In this document: in pieces, positions 10,449 to 21,060 of the stretch
Layout of the letters: the number at the start of each line of letters is the position of its first letter
How positions within the stretch are numbered: position 1 is the first letter of the stretch
From: Eulemur rufifrons
Lineage: Eukaryota > Chordata > Mammalia > Primates > Lemuridae
Direction of reading: 5' to 3'
Length of the DNA: 64,000 nt
NCBI RefSeq assembly: GCF_041146395.1
Contig: NC_091010.1
Coordinates: forward strand, 46,272,001 to 46,336,000
Translations under genes and position numbers: made by a program
Notes under the pieces: model-generated
The model's input: only the letters and a program-made list of their open reading frames with translations
Database searches by the model: none
Told to the model about the DNA's origin: nothing

Positions 10449-10744
10449 AGATTCTCCTTTCCCAAATAATCACCACATGTACTCACCATCAAATTGGTTT
10501 CACTGATCAACACATAAGAGCACATATAGGAATAACATTAATCAGGTGTCGGGCAGATGGGGGGCGGGGGGAGGGGATGGGTGTATACATACATAATGAG
10601 TGCGATGTGCACCATCTGGGTGATGGACACACTTGAAGCTCTGCCTCGGGGGTGCGGTGGGGGGAGGCAAGGGCAACATATGTAACCTAAACTTTTGTAC
10701 CCCCATAATATGCTGAAATAAAAAAAAAGATTCTCCTTTCTCAA
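10449..10744 (+). mobile_element. Short young L1 3' tail, including TSD copies
   Basis: 'agattctcctttcccaa' (10449-10465) and 'agattctcctttctcaa' (10728-10744) are a 17-bp duplication with one mismatch. Between them lie the last ORF2 codons, the 3'UTR of the young L1 family ('tgtactcaccatcaaattgg', 'gtcgggcagatgggggg', 'ataatatgctgaaataaa') and an A-tract, about 262 bp in all. It is severely 5' truncated and interrupts the older minus-strand L1. Confidence 0.93.
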
Positions 10745-11322
10745 TCATATACTGTTGGCACCACTGTTAATAACCAATTAACCATAAGTGCATAGATTTA
10801 CTTCTGAGCTGTATATTTTATTTTATTGCTCTAGATGTCCGTTTTTATGCCAATACCATGCTGTTTTGATTACTATAGCTGTATATTCTTTTAAGTCAGG
10901 TAGTGTGATGCCTGCAGCTTTGTTCTTTATGCTCAAGATTGATTTGGCTATTCAGGTTCTTCTGTAATTCCATACGAATTTTAGGATTTTTTTTTCTATG
11001 TCTGTGAAAACTGCCATTGGTATTTTGCTAGGGATTGCATTGAGTCTATACATCGCTGTGGGTAGTATAGACACTTTAACAATATAATTCTTCCAATACG
11101 TGAACATGGGATATCTTTCCATTTATTTGTGTCTTCTTCAATTTCTTCCATCAATGTTTTATAGTTTTCAGTGTACAAGTCTTGCATCTCATTGTTTAAA
11201 TTTATTACTGAGTATTTTTTTAGGAGCGATTGTGAATAGTGAATATTGTGAATAGTATTTTCTTGATTTCTTTTTCAGATAGTTTTTTGGTACTGTATAG
11301 AAACAATCTAATATTTATTTTT

Positions 11323-11632
11323 ATTTTTTTTTAGAGACAGAGTCTTGCTCTGTCACCTAGGCTGGAGTGTAGTGGCACACTCATAGCTCACTGTAACCTC
11401 AAACTCCTGCCACCTCAGCTTCCTAAGGAAGCGATCTTGCCACCTCAGCTTCCCAAGTAGCTGGGACTATAGGTATGTGTCACCATGCCCAGCTAATTTT
11501 TAAATTTTTTTTTGTAGAGATAGGGTCTCACTATGTTGCCCAGGCAGGTCTCAAACTCCAGGCCTGAAGTGACCCTCCCACTTCAGCCTCCCAAAGTGCT
11601 GGTATTATAAGCATAAGCTATTGCACCTGGCC
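11323..11632 (-). mobile_element. Dimeric Alu
   Basis: Plus-strand reading shows a T-run, 'agagacagagtcttgctctg', 'gtagctgggactatagg', a second 'tagagatagggtctcactatg' arm, and it ends 'attgcacctggcc', the reverse of the Alu start. It lacks the strepsirrhine-type linker and is diverged, so it is an old Alu. It sits inside the minus-strand L1 ORF2. No clear target duplication was found. Confidence 0.88.
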
Positions 11633-12833
11633 TCCTGATTTTTAGATGTTAATTTTGTATCCTGCAACTTTAGTAAATTTGTTTATCAGTTTTTTTTGTG
11701 ACACCCTTAGGGTCTTCTATTAATAAGATCATGTCATCTGCAAACAGAGACAATTTCACTTCTTTGTTTCCAATTTGGATGACATTTATTTATTTCTCTT
11801 GCCTAATTGTTCTGGCTAGGATTTCTAATACTATGTTGAATGTAGAAGTGGTGAGACTGGCATCCTTGCCTTATTCCTTATCTTAGCAAAACACCTTTCA
11901 ACTTTTCACCATTAAGTATGATGTCAGCTGTGGGTTTAACATATATGGCCTTTATTGTGTTGAGATACATTCCATCTGTATCTAATTTGAGAGTTTTTAT
12001 CATAAAAAGATGTTGAATTATGCCAAATGCTGCTTCTGCACCTATTGAGATGATCATATGGTTTTTATCCTTTAGTCTATTAATGTGGCGTATCACATTT
12101 ATAGATTTGTGTATGCTGAATCATCCTTGTATCCCTGGGATAAGTTCCACTTGATCATGGTAAATAATCTTTTCAATGTGCTGGTAAATTCTGTTTTTCC
12201 AGTATTTTGTTGAGGACTTTACTAGCTATGTTTATTAGGTATACTGGCTTATAATTTTCTTTTCTTGTGATATCCTTGCCTAGCTTTGGTATCAGGGTAA
12301 TGCTGGCCTCATAAAATGAATTTGGAAGTATTCTCTTTTCTTCAATTTTTTGGAAGAGTTTGAAAAGAATTGGTATTAGTTTTTTATTAAATGTTTGGAA
12401 TTCAGCTGACATCAAGTCCTGGGCTTTTCTTTGATGGGAGCCGTGTCCTTACTGATTCAATCTCCTTACTCATCATTGGCCTGTTCAGATTTTCTATTTT
12501 TTCATTAGTCTTGGTGGGTTCTATGTGTTAAGAAATTTATCCATTTCTTTTAGGTTATCCAATTCATTGGCACATAATTGTTCATAGTAGTCTCTTATTT
12601 TCAATTCTGTGGTACTAGTTGTAATGTCTCCTCATTCATTTCTGATTTTATTTATTTGAATCTTCTCTCCTTTCTCTTAGTCTAGCTATAGGTTTGTTTA
12701 TTTTGTTTATCTTTTCAAAAAACCAACTCTTAGTTTTGTTGATATTTTCTACTGTTTTTCTTAGTCTCTATTTCATTTGTTTCTGCTCTAGTCTCTTTTA
12801 TTTCCTTCCATCTACCAGGTTTGGGCTTAGGTT

Positions 12834-13534
12834 TGTAAGCTAAAATAAAATCTTAAGCCCCTCCCCAACTGAATAGACCCACTCTTGGCCAAGGGGACCC
12901 CAGAAAAACCTTAACTGAGTTCCTGGCCATAAAGGGAAGGGAGTTGAACATGCCTCATTATACCTCCTCACTTTTGGAATTTAGACAACAATTGACCAGC
13001 ATTAATGTCAAAACAGAGATTATAAGACTGACAAAACAGACTCTTTGTAACAATAAGATACTAAATTATCAATATTAACAGGACCTAAGGCCATGCAGGG
13101 CAAAGATTAAATCACACCTGCAGGCCATCAATTTGCTTAACAGATCACTTGAGTCTGTATATTGTGGCTTGTCTCTGATTAGCAGGCTTCCTTATCTTAA
13201 CTTAAAATTCTCCAAGTATTTAGATAAAACTTTATCTCTTTAACCAATTTCAAATAAAAGTATCTTTAAGCCCACCTACTACCTGTAAGCCCCCACTTTG
13301 AGATGTCTCCCCTTTTCAGGCCAAACCAAAGTCTACGTTCCATGTATTGATTTATGATTTTACCTACAATTCCTGTCTTCCTAAGAGGTATAAAACCAAA
13401 CTGCAACCCAACTGCCTTGGGACCACTTACTTGAGACTTCTTGGATATGGCTCTTCAGGCTACAGTCACGCACTTTGACTCGGAATAAACTTTTTAAAAT
13501 TATTTTACAGAGTTTGGGGTTTTTTCCATTATCA
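12834..13534 (+). mobile_element. Solitary class I ERV-type LTR
   Basis: The segment starts with TGTAAG and ends with CA near 13534. It interrupts L1 ORF2 sequence that resumes on both sides ('gggcttagg' / 'tttgtgcttctttttcta'). It carries a TATA-type 'gtataaaacc' at about 13388 and a poly(A) signal 'aataaac' at about 13484, giving plus orientation. No internal retroviral sequence accompanies it, so it is a solo LTR left by recombination. It resembles MER4-group LTRs in its 3' third, but the family name is uncertain. Both edges are approximate. Confidence 0.7.
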
Positions 13535-14430
13535 ATTTGTGCTTCTTTTTCTAATTCCTTTAAGTATAACATTAGGTTGTTTGTTTAAGATCTTCTTTCT
13601 TTTTTGATATAGATATTTACTCCTATACACTTCCCTCTTAGAATTGGTTTTGTTGTGTCCCTTAAGTTTTGGTATGTTGTGTGTCCATTCTTGTTAGACT
13701 CAAGAAATATTTCAAACTTGTCTTTTAATTTCTTCTTTGACCCATTGGCTGTTCAGGCACATGGTTTAACTTCCATGTTTGTGAATTTTCCAAAATTTCT
13801 CCTATTATTGATTTTTAGTTTCACACTATTGTGGCTGGAAACAATATTGATATGATTGTATCTTCTTAAATTTGTTCAGACTTGTTTTGTGGTCTAACAT
13901 ATAATCTATACTAGACAATGTTCTGGGTGTGCTTGAGAAGAATGTGTATTCTGCGCTGTTGGATGGAATGCTCTGTCTATTAGGTCTATTTGGTCTATAG
14001 TATTATTCATGTTCAATGTTTCCTTATTGATTTTCCATCTGAGTGATATGTCCATGGCTGCAAGTGGGTGATTAAAATCCCTACTATTATTGTACTGAAG
14101 TTTATCTCTCTTCCTTCAAATATTTTAATATTTCCTTTATATATTTAGATGTGCCAATGTTGGGTGCATATATATTTACAGTTGTTATATTCTCTTGATG
14201 AGCTTGCCTCTTTATCATATAACATCCTTCTTTGTTTTATGTTAAAGTTTTTGACTTAAAGTCTATTTTATATGAGATAAGAACAGTTACTCTTGCTTTT
14301 TTTTGGTTTCCATTTGCATGGAATATCTTTGTCCATCCCTTCACTTTCAATCTCTGTTTTCTTAAATGTGAAGTGAGTCTCTTGTAGGCAGCATATAGTT
14401 GGGCCCTGTCTCTTTTTTAAATCCATTCAA

Positions 14431-14935
14431 CCACTCTATGTCTTTTGATTGAAGAATTTAATTAATTTATAATCAAGATAATTATTAATAGGTAAAGAAG
14501 TACTACTGTCATTTTGTTAATTATTTTCTGATTGTTTTGTAGAACCTTGGTTCTTTTCTTCCTCCCTTGGTGTCTTCCTTTGTGATTAACTGATTTTCTC
14601 TAGTTGTATGCTTTAACTCCTTATATTTTATCAAACATCTTATAGTTATAACAAGCTGTTAAGCTGATTACTTCGATCATATAAAAAAACTCAAAACTTT
14701 TATTGTCCCCCCATTTTATGTTTTTGATGTCACAATTTACATCTTCTTATCTTGTGTAACCATTAACAAAGTATTGTAGCTATTACTATTTGTAATAGTT
14801 TTTTCTTTTAACCTTCATACTAAAGATATAGATAATTTACATAACACTTTTACAGTATTAGAGTATTCTGAATTTGACTGTGTACTTACTTTTACTAGTG
14901 AATTTTATAATTTCATAAGTTTTTGTCATTAATTA
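14431..14935 (-). mobile_element. L1 inter-ORF region
   Basis: AT-rich sequence with no frame lies between the ORF2 endonuclease relic and the ORF1 relic of the 9.1-17.7 kb element. The same 'atcacaatttacatcttttt' / 'tatcttgtgtaacc' type of sequence recurs at 62.1-62.3 kb in the other minus-strand L1, supporting its L1 origin. Confidence 0.65.
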
Positions 14936-15800
14936 GTGTCCTTTCTTTTCAGCTTGAAGAACTCTCTTTATCATTTCTTATAAGACAGGTAGGGTGGTGA
15001 TGAACTCCCTCAGCTTTTGTTTGAGAAAGCCTTTATCTCATCTTCATTTCTAAAGGACAGCTTTGCCACATACAGTATTCTTGGTTGGCAGTTTTTTCCC
15101 TTAACATCCTGAATATATCATCCCACTCTCATAGCCTATAAGGTTTCTGCTGAGAAGTCCACTGCTAGCCTTATTAGGCCTCTCTTGCATGTGACCTGCT
15201 TTAATTTTCTTCCTGTATTCAGGATCCTCTCTTTGTCTATGACTTTAAACAGTTCGATTACAATATATCTTGGTGTAGTCTTTTGTGGATTGAATCTGAT
15301 TGGAGACCTTCCTGTACCTGGATAATTATATCTTTTCCCATATTTGGTAAATTTTCTGCTACTATTTCTTTAAATAAGCTTTTTACTCCTTTGTCTCTCT
15401 CTTTTCTTTTTAAAGCTCCTATAACTCAAACATTTGCTTTTTTGATGCTATCTCATAAATTATGAAAGTTTTCTTCATTTCTTTTCATTCTTTTCCCTTT
15501 ATTCTCCTTTGACTATATATTTTCAAATAACCTGTCTTCAAGTTTGCAGATTCTTTCTTCTGCTTGATCAATTCTGCTGTTGATGTCCTCTACTGAATTT
15601 TTCATTTTCTTTATTGTATTACTCAGCTCTGGCATTTGATTTTTTAAAAACAATTTCAATCTCTATGTTAAATTTCTCATTTGGATCATTTATTGCTTTC
15701 CTGATGGCACTTAATTGTTCCTCTGTATTGTCTTATTCCTTAAAACAATTGTCCTGAATCCTTCTTCTGGCAGTTCATTATTTCTATTTCTTTGTAGTCA
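14936..15800 (-). pseudogene. L1 ORF1 relic
   Basis: Minus-strand sequence aligns by eye with the ORF1 relic at 62.4-63.2 kb. 'ctctctttgtctatgacttt', 'caatatatcttggtgtagtc' and 'cttcaagtttgcagattctttc' match the C-terminal and coiled-coil coding regions there. ORF1 encodes the RNA-binding trimeric chaperone of the L1 particle. Here the frame is broken throughout. Confidence 0.7.
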
Positions 15801-15899
15801 GATACTAAGAGATTATTGTATTACTTTGGTGGTATATATCTCTTTGGTATTTCATGTTTCTTGTTACCTCACATTGATATCTGAGCATTTGAAGAAGAA

Positions 15900-17725
15900 G
15901 AAACTTATTCCAGTGTTTGCAGACTGGCTTTTTATGGGAAATCCCTTCACCTGCCAGTCCATCCAGAGATTCTGGGGAGGCTGTCTGGCATGGTCTGCAG
16001 GCAAGCTTACTGCTGTAGTCTTTAGATAGGCTAGCCTGTATTAGCATGTGGGTGGGCCTGGCACCTGGTTTCATAGGGTTAGGCCTGGAGCCTGGACCCA
16101 TTAGGGTGGACCTATTGATTGGGTCTTCTGGGATGGACCTGGAACATGGGTCCTTGAGGGGGAGCCTGAAGCCTGCATCCACACAAGCTAATATGACATT
16201 GGGTGGGCCTTGATCCTGAGTCTGCAGAGGTCAGACAGGTGCTGGGATGGTCCTAGAACCTGGGTCCACTGGGACAGGCCTGGAGCCTGAGTCCATGGGG
16301 GCTGGCACTAGGGTAAGGCTGGGGCCTGAGGCAACAGGGGTGGGCCTAGATTCTATGTCTATAAGGGTGGTCCTGGAGCCTCAATCCATGGGGTTTAGCG
16401 TAGTACAAGGGTCAGGACCCTTGGTCTTTTGGAGCTGAGGCCACAAGGCCTGGCTTGGAGGGTGGGGCTGCAGAGACCATTCTGGTACTGGGCAGGCCTA
16501 GAGCCTGTGTCCACAGGGCTTGCCTTCTGTCTGAGGCCAGGGTCTCTGTCCTGGTTCTAGAATGCAATTATAACCTGGAGAGGGTCTGGATCCCTCCTGG
16601 GTTTGATGAATGTGAGCCATCCTGGCTCTGGGCTCTGAAATCTAGAACAGAATTGGGGCCTACGGTCCCAAAATCTGGCCTAGGTGGGCCTAGAGCCTGT
16701 ATTTGTAGGGGTCAGCTTGGAGTTTTGATCCTTGAGTGCTGGCTTGATGACTAGGGCTTCAGGGACTGGGCTAGTGCTGGGGTGGCCCTGAAGCCTAGAG
16801 TGAACCTAGAACCTGAGTCTGTGAGGGCTGGTCTGGTGCTGGGTCATGCCCAAAACCCAGGGCCACTGAGGCCAACCAGGTGCTATTACCAGTCAAAAGC
16901 CTGGGGTTTCTGGGGTCAGCCTGGCATTGGGGTAGCCCAGAATCCTAGTCTGCCTGGCAAGCCTGGAGCCTAGTGTTGTGAGAGCCTAGTATTGTGAGAT
17001 CCTTTCTGGTACCAGACTGAGCTTGGAGGATCAGTCTATGAGTAATAGTCTGGAGCCTGGGGCCACAGGGGTTGGCCTAGTGTTGGTCAGGCCTGGAGCC
17101 TGTATCTGCAGTGACTGGCCTGAAGGTTGTATCCATAAGTTCTAGTCTCATGACCAGGGCTGCAGGGGCCAGTATGGTGCTGGGGCAAGCCTGAAGCCTG
17201 GGCTTATGGGTGCCAGCCCACTGTTAGGGGTGGTTTGAACCCTAGGGCTGCTGAGGTCAGCCTGGTGGTAGGGCAGCCCAGAGACTAAGTCCATCAGACA
17301 GGGCTGGAGTCTGGGGCTTTGGGATCCAGTCTGGCACGAAGGTAAACCTGGACACTCAGTCCATACATACCAGCCTGGAGTCTGAGGCCATGGGGCCTTA
17401 TGTTGCACAGGGTTTTACTGAGGTAGAGCTGGTATTAGGGTCCAAGCCAATATCAGATGCCCTCTTCTCTCTCCTTCCCTCCAAAGAGGGTATCTCTCCA
17501 CCTTGTGCTGTCTGGAGTTGGGGAAAGGGTAATGCAAAACTCTTTCCTACCCTCCTCAATGTGTTTTTTTCTTATTTCTGTGCTATAGCCAGGTGCTGTA
17601 ATCTCTCACCTGGTTTCCTCAGGTCTTGTGCAGAAATTTTCATGCATGAATAGATGTTCAAACTGTTGTTTCTGCAGGGGATAAATGCTGGAAAGTCCTA
17701 TTCTGCCATCTTGCTGACATCAGTT
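15900..17725 (-). mobile_element. L1 5'UTR
   Basis: On the minus strand the region begins 'tgatgtcagcaagatggc', 'agaataggactttccagc', a typical start of old full-length L1 elements, and runs to the ORF1 relic. In a live L1 this segment holds the internal Pol II promoter. The central 1.4 kb is a GC-rich degenerate repeat array, annotated separately. Confidence 0.75.
16030..17420 (-). repeat. Degenerate GC-rich repeat array in the L1 5'UTR
   Basis: Dozens of imperfect copies of a plus-strand motif resembling 'gcctggagcctgggtcca' alternate with 'ggggctggcctggtgctggg'. Copies are visible at about 16080, 16260, 16370, 16500, 16690, 16790, 16970, 17050, 17095, 17190 and 17380. Unit length varies, roughly 35-60 bp, so the array is strongly decayed. 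Open frames of 60-100 codons across it are a by-product of its low AT content and repetition. Confidence 0.8.
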
Positions 17726-17740
17726 TGGACTTTAGTTAAT

Positions 17741-17890
17741 TTTTCAACTAACTAATAATAGATGGAAGGCTAGATTTTTGCCCAGCGGCCATAGTTTTCT
17801 GACTCCAGTCTGGGCTAATTGCCATATTCACAATAGGTCATGATGGTCTCCCACAAGCACAAAACAAAACATTTAAATAGATGACAAAAT
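17741..17890. other. Short unassigned stretch
   Basis: This follows the right target duplication of the ancient L1. I expected continuation of the L1M 3'UTR seen at 8.3-9.1 kb but could not recognise it, so that element either ended here or has decayed. Confidence 0.4.
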
Positions 17891-17894
17891 GAAA

Positions 17895-18065
17895 GCAAGG
17901 CCTTTAGAAACCACCTAGTCTAGCCTCTTATTTTACAACTGAGAAAGCAGGAGCAGTGAGGTTAAGTTTCTTACCCAAGGCCAACTAGCCTGTAAGTGGT
18001 AGACCTAAAGCTGGGATTCAGGTTCTGAATTCCTGGCTAATGTCTTTATGCTACACTATACTACT
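17895..18065 (-). repeat. MIR SINE
   Basis: 'ttattttacaactgagaaag', 'gaggttaagtttcttaccca' and 'gtaagtggtagacctaaagc' follow the reverse complement of MIR, with the characteristic spacing. Confidence 0.75.
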
Positions 18066-19440
18066 GCCCTCTCCCCTTTCCCTATATACATACTTCCAAA
18101 GCACTCCAAAAACAAAGAACCACTTTGATAATTAACTGACTTATGCCCTCTAAAAAAGAAACTCCCAATATGCCTTCCTGTTTTCTTCCCAGATATGACT
18201 TTTCTTCCTAAGTTCCTGCAACTGAAAGCTAGAACCCACAAAGCCCCAGAGCCCAGGACTGACTCCTCACTGCTTTCCATCTCCTGATCTTGTTTACATG
18301 TGTTTTTTTACAAAAGTTTTAATGGAATAAGAGAAAACGAGTGCTTTAATTTCCCAGTAAAATCTGTGCCCCAGTATGAGTCATTGTTTTCTTTTTTTAC
18401 ACTCAGAACGGTAAAGCCTTCTGGTTTTAATAACTAATACTGCTGAGTTCAATAAAAAGCACTTAATTTAATTTAATCCAAACCTTGATCAATGCCAGCT
18501 TCCCCTGGAATTTTATCTTTGTTTTAATTTAAGTCTTTATGTTCATAAAAATGAGAGGCCAGGAGGAAAGGAACAGAAGTCAATTAGTTTGTAGGCTTGT
18601 TTCTAGACAAAGGACATGAAAATACAAGATTGACAGGTAAACTCCAAGATTCTAATCTTTCCAACCCCCTGGACAATCTTTTCCTGGCCGAATTAATGTT
18701 TTCTTTAGTCCTGAATAAAGAAACTGAACAATTCACAGCCCCATTTGGAAAATGTTTTGTAAATAAAATATTCAAAAGCCAATTAGCATCAGCTTTCTAA
18801 GCTAGAAATATATTGCCTTTAATGTGTTAATAATCAAGAGATATGCTACTGTAAAATTAGATACAGAGAGCCTCTTGAGTCAGTCTGTGTGAATACTAAA
18901 GCAGCCAGATTCAGTGTTCAGGGAGGTGGAATGGATATAGGGATTGAAATGGAAATAGAATGGAGCACTCCTGAGGACAGTTTTAATAAACTTTCTTAAA
19001 TGATCCATTTATTGTTGCAAAAGAGTTCAGTTCTATATCTGAAAACATGCATTACTATAGAAGATTTGCCATTTACCATTAACTGACACTACTTTCTAAC
19101 TTAACACCTAAAAATTCTACCGTCCTATCAAGTATGAACCAAAAACTTTGCAAGGGTTTGAGATAATTATGAAAATCTCCATTTTGGTTCAATTATGTAG
19201 TTTTTCAGTACAAAACCTTTTAGAACTACTCTGAAGGATCTTATAGAGGAATAAGCACCAGGGCCAGCTTTCAATCTCTCTCCAGAGCAAGGTTACTGGC
19301 AGCCACATGTCCTTGACACCATCCAGAAGTACTGATTCAACCAAGGTCCAGAGGGACAAGGCAGCAGTCTCTTGTAGAATTCCAAACTTCAGTTCCTGTA
19401 GCACCTGGTTTTCTACAGGGGTTTCACATCCAAGCTTGAT
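18066..19440. other. Unannotated unique DNA
   Basis: No known repeat or RNA was recognised. The overlapping opposite-strand frames at 18584-18800 and 19189-19501 lack domains and splice context. I see no evidence of a gene. Confidence 0.5.
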
Positions 19441-19444
19441 AAAA

Positions 19445-20010
19445 CTAAAATTCATAGACTATAGACTGTCAACTCTAGGAGGAACTTTGGAGAGCATCTA
19501 AGCCAGTGATTCACATACTTGCAGATTTCATGGATCGGTGATATTTCAAAAAGAAAAATATTGGAGGCACCAAAATACTGTTGCTCAATTTTTTATGGTC
19601 ATTTGATATTGTGAAACAAAAACATTTAAAATGGTAACTATCATCAATTATCAACACCATTTCATAACGTTATAGACATTTTAATTAAAAAATAACAAAA
19701 ATGTGCCAAGGACATAAACTTGGAACTTAGAAATTAAATAAATTTATCTTTGTAAAAACTCATCATTTTGTTCTTATTTTCTCATTTCATCCTTAGATGC
19801 TGAAAACTTCATCATAGACTGGCATTCACCTATAAACTGTTTTTGAGAACAATTAGCTAGTTCAACTTTTTTATCTATTGATGAAAACACTGGCTTCCTA
19901 CGACATGAAGAGACTTGCTCAAAGAAATCAAACCGACTGATAGCAGATCTTAGACCAGAACCCAGGACTCTAAATTCTAAGTATGTTGCTTTTCCATTGA
20001 TAGCAGATTA
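19445..20010 (-). repeat. MIR3-like SINE split by a hAT element
   Basis: The left part ('ctctaggaggaactttggag', 'agcatctaag') and right part ('gatgaaaacactgg', 'gagacttgctcaaagaaatc', 'agaacccaggactctaaatt') together read as a reverse-complement MIR/MIR3. The intervening 19503-19850 is foreign. Confidence 0.55.
19503..19850. mobile_element. Probable nonautonomous hAT DNA transposon
   Basis: It begins 'cagtgattcacatacttg' and ends '...ctgtttttgagaac', resembling the CAGTGGTTCTCAAA-type terminal inverted repeats of hAT elements. It splits an otherwise collinear MIR-like sequence. No exact 8-bp target duplication was read. Confidence 0.45.
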
Positions 20011-20394
20011 TTTTACTTGTTCAAGAAACATTTCTTGATACTAATAGAAAGGATAAGAAAAAGACCTCCTTAAGAATTGTATAGTCAGGGTGAAATAAGA
20101 AAGTAGGTAGAAGTCTGGAGAAAAGATAAGTAGCAACTCTAATTTAGATATGAATGTAATGTGGAGGCAGATGCAAATTGCTATGACAGTTTTAGAAAAT
20201 GGAGGAACTTCATGATATCTTTATAGAAGAGCCCACATTTGAACTAGTTCTTAAGGAAAAAGGCAGTAAGGTCATTCACAGTAGAGCGAATTGTGTGAGC
20301 AAAAAATTAGTAGGAAAATAAGTTAAGGATCTCTGATGGAATATCAACTATTTGAATTTAGACAAAGCTCAAAAGTAAATAATAAAGAAAGTGC
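20010..20394 (+). mobile_element. L2-like LINE remnant, left part
   Basis: Sequence such as 'gttcaagaaacatttcttg', 'gggtgaaataagaaagtagg', 'gtggaggcagatgcaaattg' and 'catttgaactagttcttaag' has L2 3'-end character. It continues beyond the young L1 insertion at 20411. Confidence 0.5.
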
Positions 20395-20804
20395 AAGAAA
20401 AGTTGTTTACCATTCTACTAAGTGAAGTAGCCCAAGAATGGAAAAATAAGCACCATATGTACTCACCATCAAATTGGTTTCGCTGATCAACACCTAAGTG
20501 CACATATAGGGATAACATTTATCGGTCGTCAGGCAGATAGGAGCAGGGAGGAGGGGATGGATATATACATACATAATGAGTGCAATGCGCACTGTCTGGG
20601 GGATGGACACGCTTGAAGCTCTGACTCAGTGGTGGGGGGGGTGCAATATACAAAACCTAAACATTTGTACCCCCATAATATGCTGAAATAAAAAAAACAG
20701 TTCAATAGAAAACAGAGTTCTGGCCCTCATGGGCTTGCCAAACTAGAAATAAAAACAAATATTACCAAAAAAAAAAAAAAAAAGAAGAAAAGAAAAGTTG
20801 TTTA
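20395..20804 (+). mobile_element. Young L1 tail with apparent 3' transduction, including TSD copies
   Basis: The exact 15-bp duplication 'aagaaaagttgttta' lies at 20395-20409 and 20790-20804. Inside are the last ORF2 codons, the young L1 3'UTR ('aataatatgctgaaataaa' region near 20688) and then about 66 bp of non-L1 sequence (20701-20766). A pure 17-A tract follows at 20767-20783. The extra segment carries its own poly(A) signal at 20748-20753, 14 nt before the tract. This arrangement means the L1 RNA read through its weak signal, was cleaved downstream, and the flank travelled with it. Confidence 0.88.
20701..20766 (+). other. Transduced flank of the source L1
   Basis: Non-L1 sequence 'gttctggccctcatgggctt' sits between the L1 3' end and the terminal A-tract. 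It resembles an L2 piece ('gccctcatggagctt'). It is a tag for the progenitor locus elsewhere in the genome. Confidence 0.75.
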
Positions 20805-20829
20805 GGCATTTCAGTGAATGTTGAATGTC

Positions 20830-20944
20830 AGTTTTTAAAGTTTACACCAATGCATCTGGGGTAGGGCCTGAAAATTAATTTCTAATAAGTTCCTAGGTGA
20901 TGTTGATGCTGTTCATTTATGAACCATAATTTGAGTAGCACTGT
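20830..20944 (+). mobile_element. MER5/MER20-type hAT fragment
   Basis: 'ccaatgcatctggggtaggg', 'taagttcctaggtgatgttg' and 'aatttgagtagcactg' parallel the MER20/MER5A consensus, ending in the diverged hAT terminus. It sits within L2-like sequence. Confidence 0.65.
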
Positions 20945-21060
20945 AACATTTAAATATGAACAGCAGACAGTCATGGCCACTGAAACTTTTTGAGCAGGGA
21001 AGTGGTACACTATATTATTGTCTATTTATTCATTTATCTTGGACAGAAAAATGGAATTAT
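20945..21060 (+). mobile_element. L2-like remnant, right part
   Basis: 'tcatggccactgaaactttt' and 'tgagcagggaagtggtac' resemble the L2 tract 'ttttgagcagggaagtgaca'. This is the probable continuation of 20010-20394. Confidence 0.45.

Larger units (their letters stand above)
9779..14430 (-). pseudogene. L1 ORF2 relic, multiply interrupted
   Basis: Minus-strand fragments can be followed from right to left: endonuclease region (about 14.0-14.4 kb), reverse transcriptase region (about 11.8-12.8 kb, e.g. '[18 protein letters not shown]' and '[13 protein letters not shown]') and C-terminus (about 9.8-10.45 kb, e.g. 'DLNRHFSKEDQKV'). Stops and frameshifts are frequent. It is split by a young L1 tail (10466-10727), an Alu (about 11323-11632) and an LTR (about 12834-13534). 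No product is possible. Confidence 0.85.
9088..17740 (-). mobile_element. Near full-length ancient L1, including both TSD copies
   Basis: An exact 15-bp repeat, 'tggactttagttaat', lies at 9088-9102 and 17726-17740. On the minus strand the right copy is followed within a few bases by 'tgatgtcagcaagatggc', the start of an old L1 5'UTR. Reading leftwards come a long GC-rich 5'UTR (15.9-17.7 kb), ORF1 relic (14.9-15.8 kb), ORF2 relic (9.8-14.4 kb) and a 3'UTR ending near 9103. The length between duplications is about 8.6 kb, or about 7.3 kb after subtracting an Alu, a solitary LTR and a young L1 tail. The coding frames are shattered, consistent with an old L1MA/L1MB-grade element. Confidence 0.85.

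Noticed and set aside
16455..16754. 99-codon frame in the GC-rich array
   Set aside because: Stop-poor because of the repeated GC-rich units. Antisense to the L1 and without similarity to anything known.
16030..17420. CRISPR-like or satellite array
   Set aside because: Units are imperfect, of variable spacing, without uniform spacers, and embedded in an L1 5'UTR of a vertebrate genome.
17741..17890. Continuation of the 8.3-9.1 kb L1M 3'UTR after the L1 insertion
   Set aside because: Expected downstream L1M words were not found. Only the 15-bp duplication is shared.
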